Shown: piece after piece, positions 1-6,210 of the stretch
Layout of the letters: every line of letters starts with the position of its first letter
Numbering within the stretch: the first letter of the stretch is position 1
Source: Bacteroidales bacterium
GTDB lineage: Bacteria > Bacteroidota > Bacteroidia > Bacteroidales > NBLH01
Assembly (NCBI GenBank): GCA_029933755.1
Contig: JAOZNO010000238.1
Span: 1 to 6,268, forward strand
Length of the DNA: 6,268 nucleotides
Reading direction: 5' to 3'
The notes under the pieces: generated by a model
Told to the model about the DNA's origin: nothing
What the model saw: the letters and a program-made list of their open reading frames with translations, nothing else
Databases searched by the model: none
Made by a program: the position numbers and the translations under genes

Positions 1-743
1 GGAACATCTTGATAGCCGACTGCAATTTTATTACCATCCGGCGAAAATGTAATTGAAATAGGTTTGTTACCGGAACCTGTTGTTTCATTTAATAAATAAA
101 AATTATTTTCTTACAAGCGTATTTTACCATCATAACAAACAGATGCAAACTTGCCGGTGGAAGAAAATGCAACACCTAAAACACCTTTACCATATCCTGT
201 TAAAGCTTTAAGTTTTTCTATCCTTAAATTAGTGAAATTAGTTATATCAGATAAATTGGTTTTATAAATAACTACACCATAACTATTACTCCCGGACAAA
301 GCAGCAGCAAGATATTTGCCGTTATGCGAAAACTCTAAATTAATAACAATATTACTAAGCTCTGAGAGGCGTTTAATTAACTTTCCGGTAATGGTATTGA
401 AAATGTAAATTGACCTATTCTTTGTTTTTCCTGTTACTCCTGTTATTGCAATAATTTTACCATTGGGGCTAATAGCACCTGCATACAACTCACCTTCAGA
501 CCCTTTCCCGATTTGAAACCTGTAAGTTCGTATTAAATCACCAGTATGTGCGTTCCATAGTTTAGCCGTTTTATCAAACGATGTAGTAAGTATATATTTA
601 CCCTTAGCATCGGTGTTTATATCAAGTATGTCATTATTATGCATCTCTAAATTGAGCCGTAATATCGGTTCATTTACTTGTGCTTTACTTATCTGTAAAA
701 ACGCAAAACTTAATATGATAGTTGTTAAAATTGTTTTTTTCAT
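1..743 (-). pseudogene. Secreted WD40 beta-propeller protein, 5' part, interrupted by an in-frame stop; runs off the window
   Basis: The ATG at 743-741 opens 210 codons ending in TAA at 111-113. A signal peptide (about residues 1-21, ending SKAQ) points to export. WD40-type blades follow: 'TTSFDKTAKLWNAHTGDLIRTY' lies at about 53-74 (key D-K-T, L-W, TGDLI), 'AISPNG' at 90-95, 'IFNTITGKLIKRL' at 114-126, 'LEFSHNGKYLAAAL' at 136-149 and 'VAFSSTGKF' at 191-199. After the stop, the same frame stays open for 36 codons to base 1 and encodes more propeller sequence, including 'ISITFSPDGNKIAVGYQDV'. So this is one gene with a nonsense codon after KIRL. From memory of the family, similar Bacteroidota proteins have a tyrosine here (KIRLY...), so TAT/TAC to TAA is the simplest history; sequencing error is the alternative. 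Such N-termini often belong to WD40-caspase (C14) proteins, but any C-terminal domain is outside the window. It is the last visible gene of a three-gene unit, starting 13 nt after the previous stop. Confidence 0.78.
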
Positions 744-756
744 TGTTTATATATTT

Positions 757-1410
757 TTATTTTTTAAAATATGATACTAAATCAAGGTACTCTTTTTCAT
801 TGTTTAATGAGTACACTCCGAATGGCATACCAAACACAAGGCCTTTCATGTTATCATGTTCGCCTTTTTTTTGTGTAAATACAAGGTAGTTGGTTCTTCC
901 TTGCATTAAATTTTGTTTTAACTCTTTGTTGCCTCCCAAAAAATAATATACAACCTTCTTGTTTAGCTTTAAATCTTTTGATTCATTTTGCCTTGTCCAA
1001 TATTTTGCTTTAATACTTTTAGGTTCTTTTATAACTCTACATGAATTAGCAAGCTGTTCGCCATTTTGGTTTATCACATTCCATGAAGAGTAATAGTTAA
1101 ATATGGATTCCGTAAATAATAAAGCTGTGCTTTTGCCGTCAGAAACATAGAAAGGAATAATAAGATGATATTTTTCATTTTGTTCAATCATGGAGCTCTT
1201 TAGGTAAAATATCATATTCATATACAGCGGTTCTTCTCCTGATTCTATTGCTTGTTTATCAAAAGAGAGTGTTTTTATTTTTTCGTTTCCCTTTTCTTTT
1301 GCTTTAATGATTAGTTCTTTCCAATCTGTTTCATTTTGTGCGCTAACTGAATAGCTTAATAGCAATAACATAATTGCTGCTATGTTTTTAAGGTTTCTTT
1401 TTGTATTCAT
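757..1410 (-). CDS. Secreted protein of unknown function
   Basis: This 217-residue protein has an N-terminal signal peptide: basic residues at 4-8, a hydrophobic stretch at about 10-20, and a probable cleavage before Q25 in 'SVSAQN', the usual Bacteroidota style. There is no lipobox cysteine, so it should be periplasmic or released. The mature part is lysine-rich and looks mostly beta, with hydrophobic strands such as 'YHLIIPFYVSDG' near residue 81, 'STALLFTESIFNYY' near 94 and 'NYLVFTQKKGEHDNMKGLVFGMPFG' near 174 (key NYLVF and GLVFGMPFG). No transmembrane segment follows the signal peptide, and I recognise no family or catalytic motif. The ATG at 1410-1408 puts the signal peptide right at the N-terminus. 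The gene lies between the lipoprotein gene (17-nt gap upstream) and the WD40 gene (13-nt gap downstream), so it is almost certainly co-transcribed with both and may act with them at the envelope. Its function cannot be stated. Confidence 0.85.
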   Translation of the reverse strand: MNTKRNLKNIAAIMLLLLSYSVSAQNETDWKELIIKAKEKGNEKIKTLSFDKQAIESGEEPLYMNMIFYLKSSMIEQNEKYHLIIPFYVSDGKSTALLFTESIFNYYSSWNVINQNGEQLANSCRVIKEPKSIKAKYWTRQNESKDLKLNKKVVYYFLGGNKELKQNLMQGRTNYLVFTQKKGEHDNMKGLVFGMPFGVYSLNNEKEYLDLVSYFKK

Positions 1411-1427
1411 ATTATTTATTTTACCGG

Positions 1428-1925
1428 TTAAATTTCCACTTCTACTTTGTTAATAAAAAGTTTATCATGCTCACCTATATTTCTGATTAAAAACTCAAAT
1501 TCGTATATGCAAAAACACTCACAAGGGTTTCCAAGTCTTTTTAGATGAAATAAGTTTAATTTCGTACTATCCATGCTAGCTTTTCCTCTGAATTTCAGGC
1601 AACAATCGTCAATTATACGATATGTTACTTTTAATTGATTGTCTTCTTGCCTAACTGATATGTGAAAAGCAGTTTTACTTCCAAATTTTCCCAAATAGAA
1701 CATAACTGAGTCCTGGTCTTCTGCATCACAATATTCAGTTACTTTAAATTTAGAGTGTAATCTTTTGCCATCAATTTCAACAGTTTCCTGAGAAACAAAA
1801 ACTTCTTCTTCCTCAGATTTAATATTATCCTTAGTTTGTTGCTCTTTTTTATCTGTTGTACTATTACAAGAACTATACATTGCTACCAGCAAAACCAATA
1901 CAGAAAAAGTCAAATTTTGTTTCAT
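1428..1925 (-). CDS. Small cysteine-rich lipoprotein of unknown function
   Basis: The 165-residue product starts with a lipoprotein signal peptide: K2, a hydrophobic core at about 5-16, and a lipobox-like 'MYSSC' that places the lipidated cysteine at C20. Tyr at -3 is not canonical, but the -1 and -2 serines are. A charged linker (about 21-45, rich in K, E, D and Q) follows, as expected for a tether. The folded part (about 46-165) looks beta-rich and carries C66, a CC pair at 108-109 ('DDCCLKF') and a CxCxC cluster at 135-139 ('NPCECFC') just before an alternating strand 'YEFEFLI'. These cysteines could form disulfides after export or bind a metal; the sequence does not decide. I recognise no named family. 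It is the first gene of the minus-strand unit, and a dyad symmetry lies 67-84 nt upstream of its start codon. The leader reads 'AATAAGAGA' just before the ATG, only weakly like a ribosome binding site. Confidence 0.85.
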   Translation of the reverse strand: MKQNLTFSVLVLLVAMYSSCNSTTDKKEQQTKDNIKSEEEEVFVSQETVEIDGKRLHSKFKVTEYCDAEDQDSVMFYLGKFGSKTAFHISVRQEDNQLKVTYRIIDDCCLKFRGKASMDSTKLNLFHLKRLGNPCECFCIYEFEFLIRNIGEHDKLFINKVEVEI

Positions 1926-1991
1926 TCTCTTATTGCGAAATAAAGATATTTTTATCTGATATAAAGAAAGACAGAATATTTGTTTTTTGCA

Positions 1992-2009
1992 ATCACGGTA
2001 AACCGTGAT
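1992..2009. promoter_or_regulatory. Perfect inverted repeat, candidate operator of the lipoprotein/secreted/WD40 unit
   Basis: ATCACGGT (1992-1999), two bases AA, then ACCGTGAT (2002-2009) form a perfect 8-2-8 dyad. It sits 67-84 nt upstream of the lipoprotein start codon, a normal place for an activator site. Counting seven bases per arm gives the 7-2-7 geometry known for NarL/NarP sites, though the base sequence is not the E. coli NarL heptamer. A NarL/LuxR-type regulator is encoded about 2 kb away. There is no T-run after it, so it is not a terminator. That it is an operator, and for which protein, is inference. Confidence 0.45.
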
Positions 2010-2147
2010 ATTTGTATTAATGTGATGAGTGAATTGTTTTGGCTGATGAATAGATGTGTTTCTGCAATAAGTGGGATGGGGTGTAACGAAAAATGCACAT
2101 TATTGCTACTGTTGGTCATTTACTAACCGGCTAGCTTTTTATTATTA

Positions 2148-2225
2148 GACTTTGCAGGTTTTATCAATTATGTGCCCGTTTAATGTTTAAAACCTAAACT
2201 TTTTATTAGCCAAACCTGCCAAGTC
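2148..2225. repeat. 78-bp inverted repeat with 14-bp arms just after the histidine kinase gene
   Basis: The arms GACTTTGCAGGTTT (2148-2161) and AAACCTGCCAAGTC (2212-2225) pair at 13 of 14 positions across a 50-nt loop. It begins 22 nt past the kinase stop codon in the direction of transcription. It could form a long-loop 3' end structure, or be a decayed terminator or small palindromic repeat; no T-run of terminator type directly follows the distal arm on the minus strand. Each arm is preceded on the plus strand by a similar CTTTTTATT(ATT)AG word (2135-2148 and 2199-2209). No flanking target-site duplication was seen. Confidence 0.45.
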
Positions 2226-2246
2226 ATGTTACTTCCAGATTGCTTT

Positions 2247-4112
2247 TTAAGCCACAAAAGGAATAACCACTACAATAGCAGTTCCTCTGCCCGGGCTGGA
2301 ACTTATTTCAAAACTACCATTGAGACTTTCAGCTCGTGATTTCATTATTTTTAAGCCTATTCCATTCAAATGGTCTTTTTTAGTCATATCAAAACCATTC
2401 CCATTATCATCAATGGTAATATTTAGTTCAGTTTCGTGGCCAAATAGTTGTATAATCACTTCACTGGCAGCAGCGTATTTTAAAACATTGTTTAAGGCTT
2501 CTTCTACTATATGGTATATTTCCTTTTCAATTTCGGATGAAAGCCTATCCGGAAAATCATAAAAATCTATTTCCAAACCTATTTCATTGGATTTTTTAAA
2601 ACTACTTTTCAAATTTTCTAGTTTACTTTTTAAACCTACCATTTTTAATTCTGGCAGGTATATTTCATGGGATATATCACGTACAAGCTTAGCAATCTCA
2701 TCAATTTGTACCGACAGGTCTTGATCTTCAAGGGTTTCTTTTCCCAAGCTCCCTTTTAAAATGTTTATTTTGCTTCCAACCGAATCATGCAATTGTTTTG
2801 CTATGCGTATTCGCTCTTTTTCAACACCTTGCAAATGCGACCTCAGGTTTTGCTTTTGAGTTTCTGCTACTTTTACTGATAACTCAGTATTATTTTCAAA
2901 CACCTGCTTTATTCGGTAACTTAATGCAAAAGCAAAAATAATCAACTCAATGGCAGAACCAATAAACATGGGATTTATAAAGAATACTTCTTCATTAATA
3001 ATTCCAAACTCAATAAAAATAACTAAAACAGCACCAACAAAAAAGGAAGTAAATGCTGCAATATAAAAAAGAGTAATTTTTTTCTGATATTTATAAACTT
3101 TTGCAAGGCTTATTACTATAATAATGACCGACAAAAAGATAATAAAATAGAATACCTTTAAAAAAGTAATGGTAAAAGGTGTATACAGTGTTGTAAAGAA
3201 CAACCATTTCACCATCATTAAGCCAATAAAAATGATAATTCCGTTAAATACTTTGTGTAATACTGGAGCAAATTGTTTTGTAAGCAAAATTTTCTGACTA
3301 AAGCGGATTAAAAATGCTAAAATCAGAATAATTAATACAACCCTTGCATGATTATTTGCATCAACCGAACCAGGATATATATACTGAAAAGAATAACCCA
3401 ACACAGTAAAGAAGTATAAACCTAGTACAAGCACATAAAAAGCATAATAAAAGAAAGTACTATTTTTTAAATAGAAAAAGCCTATAATGCTGTACACAAA
3501 AATCAGAAAAATAATTCCAAAATAAGCACCATAAATAAAATTGTACTTATAATCGTAATTGTAACGGGCATCCTGTTTCCAAAGACTTAAAGGGAAGCTT
3601 ACTGCGGCATTGCGTTTATCAATTTTTAATAAAAAACTTTTTGTTTCATTATTTTTTATTGAAAATGGGAATATAAATAGTCGGTTTTTTACGGGTCGTG
3701 AGTCAAAAGTGGTTCGATCACCAGTTGCGTAAAGTTTTTTAATCTCCAGACTATCTGATAACTCATACAAGTCTAAAAAATCAATATGTGGATTGTTTAC
3801 CACAATATCAATTAATTGATTTTTTCCACTTTGATTTGAAACATGAAAAATTACCCAATAATTGTCTGATGAAAACCCAATTGCACTTTTAGTTTTATCT
3901 TTTTCATGTTTAATTTGGGCGTAGTATTCAATTAATATATCTTGTGTACTCCTTGCTGAACCCGAAGTGATAATGCTTATACTTTTATTAATATTAAGCT
4001 GTTCAAACTCTGTACTTAGCAATATCGTGTCAGAATCTTGTCCGCTAGCTCTAAAAAAACCAAGCAACACAAATAGTATAGAAAAGGTCAGTTTAAATAA
4101 GTTCATTTTCAT
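2247..4112 (-). CDS. 7TMR-DISM sensor histidine kinase (HisKA_3/HATPase_c, NarX/DesK-like class)
   Basis: This is a membrane sensor that should autophosphorylate and pass phosphate to the regulator encoded just upstream. From the ATG at 4112 it has 621 residues: a signal peptide (about 1-23, ending ASGQ); a periplasmic domain of the 7TMR-DISM extracellular type (about 28-180, with 'NYWVIFHVSN' and 'DFLDLYEL'); seven membrane helices at about 190-215, 219-244, 255-273, 288-311, 317-340, 346-372 and 378-401; a coiled linker (about 402-430); a HisKA_3 dimerisation domain whose phospho-acceptor is H442 in 'QLHDSVGSKI'; and an ATPase domain with N box 'EEALNNVLKYA' (about 538-548), G1 box 'DDNGNGF' and G2 box 'GIGLKIMKSRAE'. 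All key residues are present and length is normal for the class. The longest frame would begin at TTG 4118; ATG 4112 or ATG 4106 is likelier, and both keep the signal peptide. The start lies inside the end of the regulator gene, implying translational coupling. The ligand cannot be read from the sequence. Confidence 0.93.
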   Translation of the reverse strand: MKMNLFKLTFSILFVLLGFFRASGQDSDTILLSTEFEQLNINKSISIITSGSARSTQDILIEYYAQIKHEKDKTKSAIGFSSDNYWVIFHVSNQSGKNQLIDIVVNNPHIDFLDLYELSDSLEIKKLYATGDRTTFDSRPVKNRLFIFPFSIKNNETKSFLLKIDKRNAAVSFPLSLWKQDARYNYDYKYNFIYGAYFGIIFLIFVYSIIGFFYLKNSTFFYYAFYVLVLGLYFFTVLGYSFQYIYPGSVDANNHARVVLIILILAFLIRFSQKILLTKQFAPVLHKVFNGIIIFIGLMMVKWLFFTTLYTPFTITFLKVFYFIIFLSVIIIVISLAKVYKYQKKITLFYIAAFTSFFVGAVLVIFIEFGIINEEVFFINPMFIGSAIELIIFAFALSYRIKQVFENNTELSVKVAETQKQNLRSHLQGVEKERIRIAKQLHDSVGSKINILKGSLGKETLEDQDLSVQIDEIAKLVRDISHEIYLPELKMVGLKSKLENLKSSFKKSNEIGLEIDFYDFPDRLSSEIEKEIYHIVEEALNNVLKYAAASEVIIQLFGHETELNITIDDNGNGFDMTKKDHLNGIGLKIMKSRAESLNGSFEISSSPGRGTAIVVVIPFVA

Positions 4113-4746
4113 AAGCAAAATGAATCAATTCAGTAAGGCTTTTTACCTGTAGCTTTTTAAAAATATTTTTACGATGGGTTTCAATAGTGTTTGTACTGAT
4201 AAATAACTTATCACTAATTTTCGATGTCGTATTACCCTGAATAATTAAACCCACAATTTCTATTTCGCGTTGTGTTAATCTAATTTTACCGGCAAATTTA
4301 TCAGAAAACGCCTGGTGTAATTTTGTTGATGACTTTACAGATTTACCAATAAAAAATTCATTGTAATCAAGTGAATCTAAACAATCTAGCAATTCATCCT
4401 GTTCGGCAGATTTTAACAAATAGGCATTTCCACCCAAATTTTTAATTTTATCAACCAATAATACATCATTGTACATAGTAAGTACAACAACTTTTAATTC
4501 TTTGTCTACTTTTCTTATTTCCTGCAAAATTTGCAAACCATCCTTATCCGGCATGTTTAAGTCTAATAACAAAATATCTGGCTTACTTGCAATAAGACTG
4601 CTCACTACCTTTGCCCCGTTTAGCTCATAACCAATTACTTTATAATTTTCTGACTCAGACAACATCTGCTTTAAGCCATTTGCAAAAATACGATGATCGT
4701 CAGCAATAAATAACGTTTTTATTAATTTTGACTTTGACTCATTCAT
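4093..4746 (-). CDS. NarL/FixJ-family response regulator (REC + LuxR-type HTH)
   Basis: This 217-residue DNA-binding regulator is the obvious partner of the overlapping kinase. The receiver domain (about 8-125) has the acidic pair D16-D17 in 'IADDH', the phospho-acceptor D62 in 'LLLDLNMPDKDG', T90 in 'VVLTMY' and K112 in 'YLLKSAE', so it should be a working phosphoreceiver. A linker (about 126-153) leads to a LuxR/NarL helix-turn-helix (about 155-215) with 'LTQREIEI', the recognition-helix region 'STNTIETHRKNIFKKL' and 'QVKSLTELI'. Length and layout are standard for the family. The ATG at 4746-4744 is the natural start. The 3' end overlaps the kinase by 20 nt (from ATG 4112), the usual sign of a co-translated pair. 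It is divergent from the NlpC/P60 lipoprotein gene across 180 nt. Targets are unknown; candidates are its own promoter region and the dyad at 1992-2009. Confidence 0.95.
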   Translation of the reverse strand: MNESKSKLIKTLFIADDHRIFANGLKQMLSESENYKVIGYELNGAKVVSSLIASKPDILLLDLNMPDKDGLQILQEIRKVDKELKVVVLTMYNDVLLVDKIKNLGGNAYLLKSAEQDELLDCLDSLDYNEFFIGKSVKSSTKLHQAFSDKFAGKIRLTQREIEIVGLIIQGNTTSKISDKLFISTNTIETHRKNIFKKLQVKSLTELIHFAYENELI

Positions 4747-4838
4747 TTAGTTCAAAAAATCAGGTGGTTTCAGCTTTGTTGCAGAATTGGTCATTCTGTT
4801 TTCATAAACGGAAAATTAGAAAATCTATTAGCACTAAC

Positions 4839-4846
4839 CAAAATTA
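4839..4846 (-). promoter_or_regulatory. Candidate -7 element of a Bacteroidota promoter for the two-component operon
   Basis: On the minus strand this reads TAATTTTG, a full match to the Bacteroidota -7 consensus TAnnTTTG, 92 nt upstream of the regulator start. The nearest upstream TTG is only 14 nt away, shorter than the usual spacing to a -33 box, so the call rests on the -7 word alone. In such AT-rich DNA a chance match is quite possible. Confidence 0.25.
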
Positions 4847-4926
4847 TTTATTAAAAGCTACAATTTAATTAGTATTCAGAAAGAAATAAACTATTTTAGC
4901 CAATATTTTATATTAAATATAGCAAT

Positions 4927-6075
4927 ATGCAACAAATAAAAATTTATATTTCTATTGTCTTTCTTTTTGCTGTTTTAAGTGCCTGTAAACAAGAAATAGC
5001 AGACAAAAACAGTACTAAAACAGAGCAAATTATTGAAACGATTAAAGAACAGTTTGTTCCTGACAAAAGAGACCATATTTTTAATATTACAGTAACTACT
5101 TCAGGTAAAAACACGGTAATTAAAGGTGAAACAAGCCACACAAAAGTTCAGTTTGCCATTGATTCATTAATGAAAGTAAATGAAATAGATTTTATTGATT
5201 CCATAGTGTTTTTGCCAAATAGTTCAGTTGAAAATAAACCGCTAGCAATCATTAACTTATCAGTTGCCAATTTAAGGAAAAGTGCAAGTTTATCAACGGA
5301 ATTAATAAGCCAGGTTTTAATGGGGCAAATCGTTAAATTACTCAAAAAGGAAGGTAATTGGTATTTGGCACAAACACCTGATGGATATTTTGGATGGATT
5401 CATAAATATGCACTCACAACAAAAACAGAAATGGAAATAAAAGAATGGAAAAATAGTGAGAAACTAATGGTTACATCAATTTACACACATGTGTTTTTTG
5501 AACCAACTTTACATTCAGAACCTGTTACAGATTTAGTTATTGGCAATATAATCAAACTTAAGACAAAGCGCGGCAATTATTATGTGGTTGAATTACCCGA
5601 TGGACGAAATGGCTTTTTGAAGGAAGATAAAGCAGAAACATACAAAGATTGGCAGGCAAAAATTAATGCGACACCGGAAAATATTGAAAATACAGCAAAA
5701 AAATTCCTGGGCGTTCCTTATATGTGGGGCGGAACATCGGCTAAACATTTAGATTGCAGTGGCTTTACTCAAACAGTATATAAACTAAACGGTATTCAAT
5801 TAAAACGAGATGCGTCACAACAAGTTAAGATGGGAATTGAGATAGATACGACAAACCATTTTGCCCAAATGCAGCCGGGTGATCTTTTATTTTTTGGCAG
5901 AAAAGCAACAAAAAATAGCAAAGAAAAAGCAAGCCATGTAGGTATTTACATAGGTGATACCGAATTTATTCATGAAGCCGGTTTAGTCAAAATTAATAGT
6001 CTGGACTCAACAAGGAAAAACTATAATGAAGGGCGCTTACGTACTTTTTTAAGGGTAAAAAGAATATTGAAATAG
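4927..6075 (+). CDS. Lipoprotein NlpC/P60 (C40) cell-wall peptidase with two SH3-like domains
   Basis: The 382-residue product is predicted to hydrolyse peptide bonds in murein stem peptides, most likely gamma-D-glutamyl-diamino-acid bonds as in YkfC-type dipeptidyl-peptidase VI, from a membrane-anchored position. It has a signal peptide with a good lipobox, 'LSAC', giving lipidated C20; a small alpha/beta region (about 48-100) faintly like a BON domain; a first SH3-like domain (about 106-165, 'ANLRKSAS' to 'GYFGWIHKYAL'); a second SH3-like domain (about 180-235, 'RGNYYVVELPDGRNGFL'); and an NlpC/P60 domain (about 250-382). The catalytic set is complete: C277 in 'LDCSGF', H337 in 'ASHVGIYIG', H349 in 'FIHEAG', with Y265 in 'PYMWGG'. 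The SH3 pair usually shapes substrate choice toward free or turnover muropeptides. The start ATG follows an AT-rich leader with no Shine-Dalgarno sequence; TATTTTAG at 4892-4899 is a one-mismatch -7 box without a partner. It is transcribed alone, divergent from the two-component system. Confidence 0.93.
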   Translation: MQQIKIYISIVFLFAVLSACKQEIADKNSTKTEQIIETIKEQFVPDKRDHIFNITVTTSGKNTVIKGETSHTKVQFAIDSLMKVNEIDFIDSIVFLPNSSVENKPLAIINLSVANLRKSASLSTELISQVLMGQIVKLLKKEGNWYLAQTPDGYFGWIHKYALTTKTEMEIKEWKNSEKLMVTSIYTHVFFEPTLHSEPVTDLVIGNIIKLKTKRGNYYVVELPDGRNGFLKEDKAETYKDWQAKINATPENIENTAKKFLGVPYMWGGTSAKHLDCSGFTQTVYKLNGIQLKRDASQQVKMGIEIDTTNHFAQMQPGDLLFFGRKATKNSKEKASHVGIYIGDTEFIHEAGLVKINSLDSTRKNYNEGRLRTFLRVKRILK

Positions 6076-6149
6076 CTCAACAGTCTAAATAGATACTGTC
6101 CATAACGTTTTGTGTTTTTTTTATGTTTCTTACTATTTTCAAACGTGAA

Positions 6150-6210
6150 CAGTATTCAGTTCTCAGTAGCAGACTTTACAGAGCTACTGCAGACTGTAAA
6201 CTGTCTACTG
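6150..6210. repeat. Palindromic element of 7-nt phased CAGT/ACTG words downstream of the peptidase gene
   Basis: CAGT occurs at 6150, 6157 and 6164, and its complement ACTG at 6186, 6193, 6200 and 6207, all exactly 7 nt apart. The three CAGT words face the first three ACTG words about one axis (6176.5), and the innermost arms pair perfectly over 7 bp (CAGTAGC 6164-6170 with GCTACTG 6183-6189). The result is a hairpin-forming heptad repeat. It lies 75 nt past the peptidase stop and is followed by a short ATTTTTA run, so it might help end transcription, but its regular build suggests a dispersed genomic repeat. Function is unknown. Confidence 0.6.

Larger units (their letters stand above)
1926..2246. 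other. 321-nt intergenic region between the histidine kinase and lipoprotein genes
   Basis: Both flanking genes are on the minus strand, so this stretch must hold the end of the kinase transcript (right side) and the promoter of the lipoprotein unit (left side). It contains the inverted repeat at 2148-2225, the perfect dyad at 1992-2009, and a weak AGATA-TTTT-TATCT hairpin at 1944-1957. I found no convincing Bacteroidota promoter; 'TATCTTTA' on the minus strand at 1939-1946 matches 7 of 8 positions of TAnnTTTG but has no clear -33 partner. A 33-codon plus-strand ORF lies at 2025-2126 without supporting evidence. No tRNA or known riboswitch was recognised. Confidence 0.6.

Noticed and set aside
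111..113. Programmed stop readthrough or recoding of TAA
   Set aside because: No known readthrough context or recoding structure was seen, and TAA is the ordinary stop of the other minus-strand genes here; mutation or sequence error is simpler.
2320..2562. 80-codon plus-strand ORF inside the kinase gene
   Set aside because: It lies opposite the well-supported ATPase domain of the kinase and has no domain or signal of its own, so it is a shadow frame.
4113..4118. TTG at 4118 as start of the histidine kinase
   Set aside because: It only adds two residues; ATG codons at 4112 and 4106 follow at once and give a normal signal peptide. The choice between these two ATGs stays open.
3967..4152. 61-codon plus-strand ORF across the regulator/kinase junction
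   Set aside because: It is antisense to two clear genes, with no recognisable protein features.
4903..4920. AT-only palindrome ATATTT...AAATAT before the peptidase start
   Set aside because: Such short A/T symmetries are expected by chance in this base composition.
4944..5345. Two 65-codon minus-strand ORFs inside the peptidase gene
   Set aside because: Both are antisense to the lipoprotein and SH3 coding sequence and show no independent support.
6080..6122. Possible rho-independent terminator after the peptidase gene
   Set aside because: ACAGT/ACTGT pair weakly (with CTA/TAG and a bulge), and the T8 run at 6115-6122 starts 15 nt past the stem, so it does not have the standard form.
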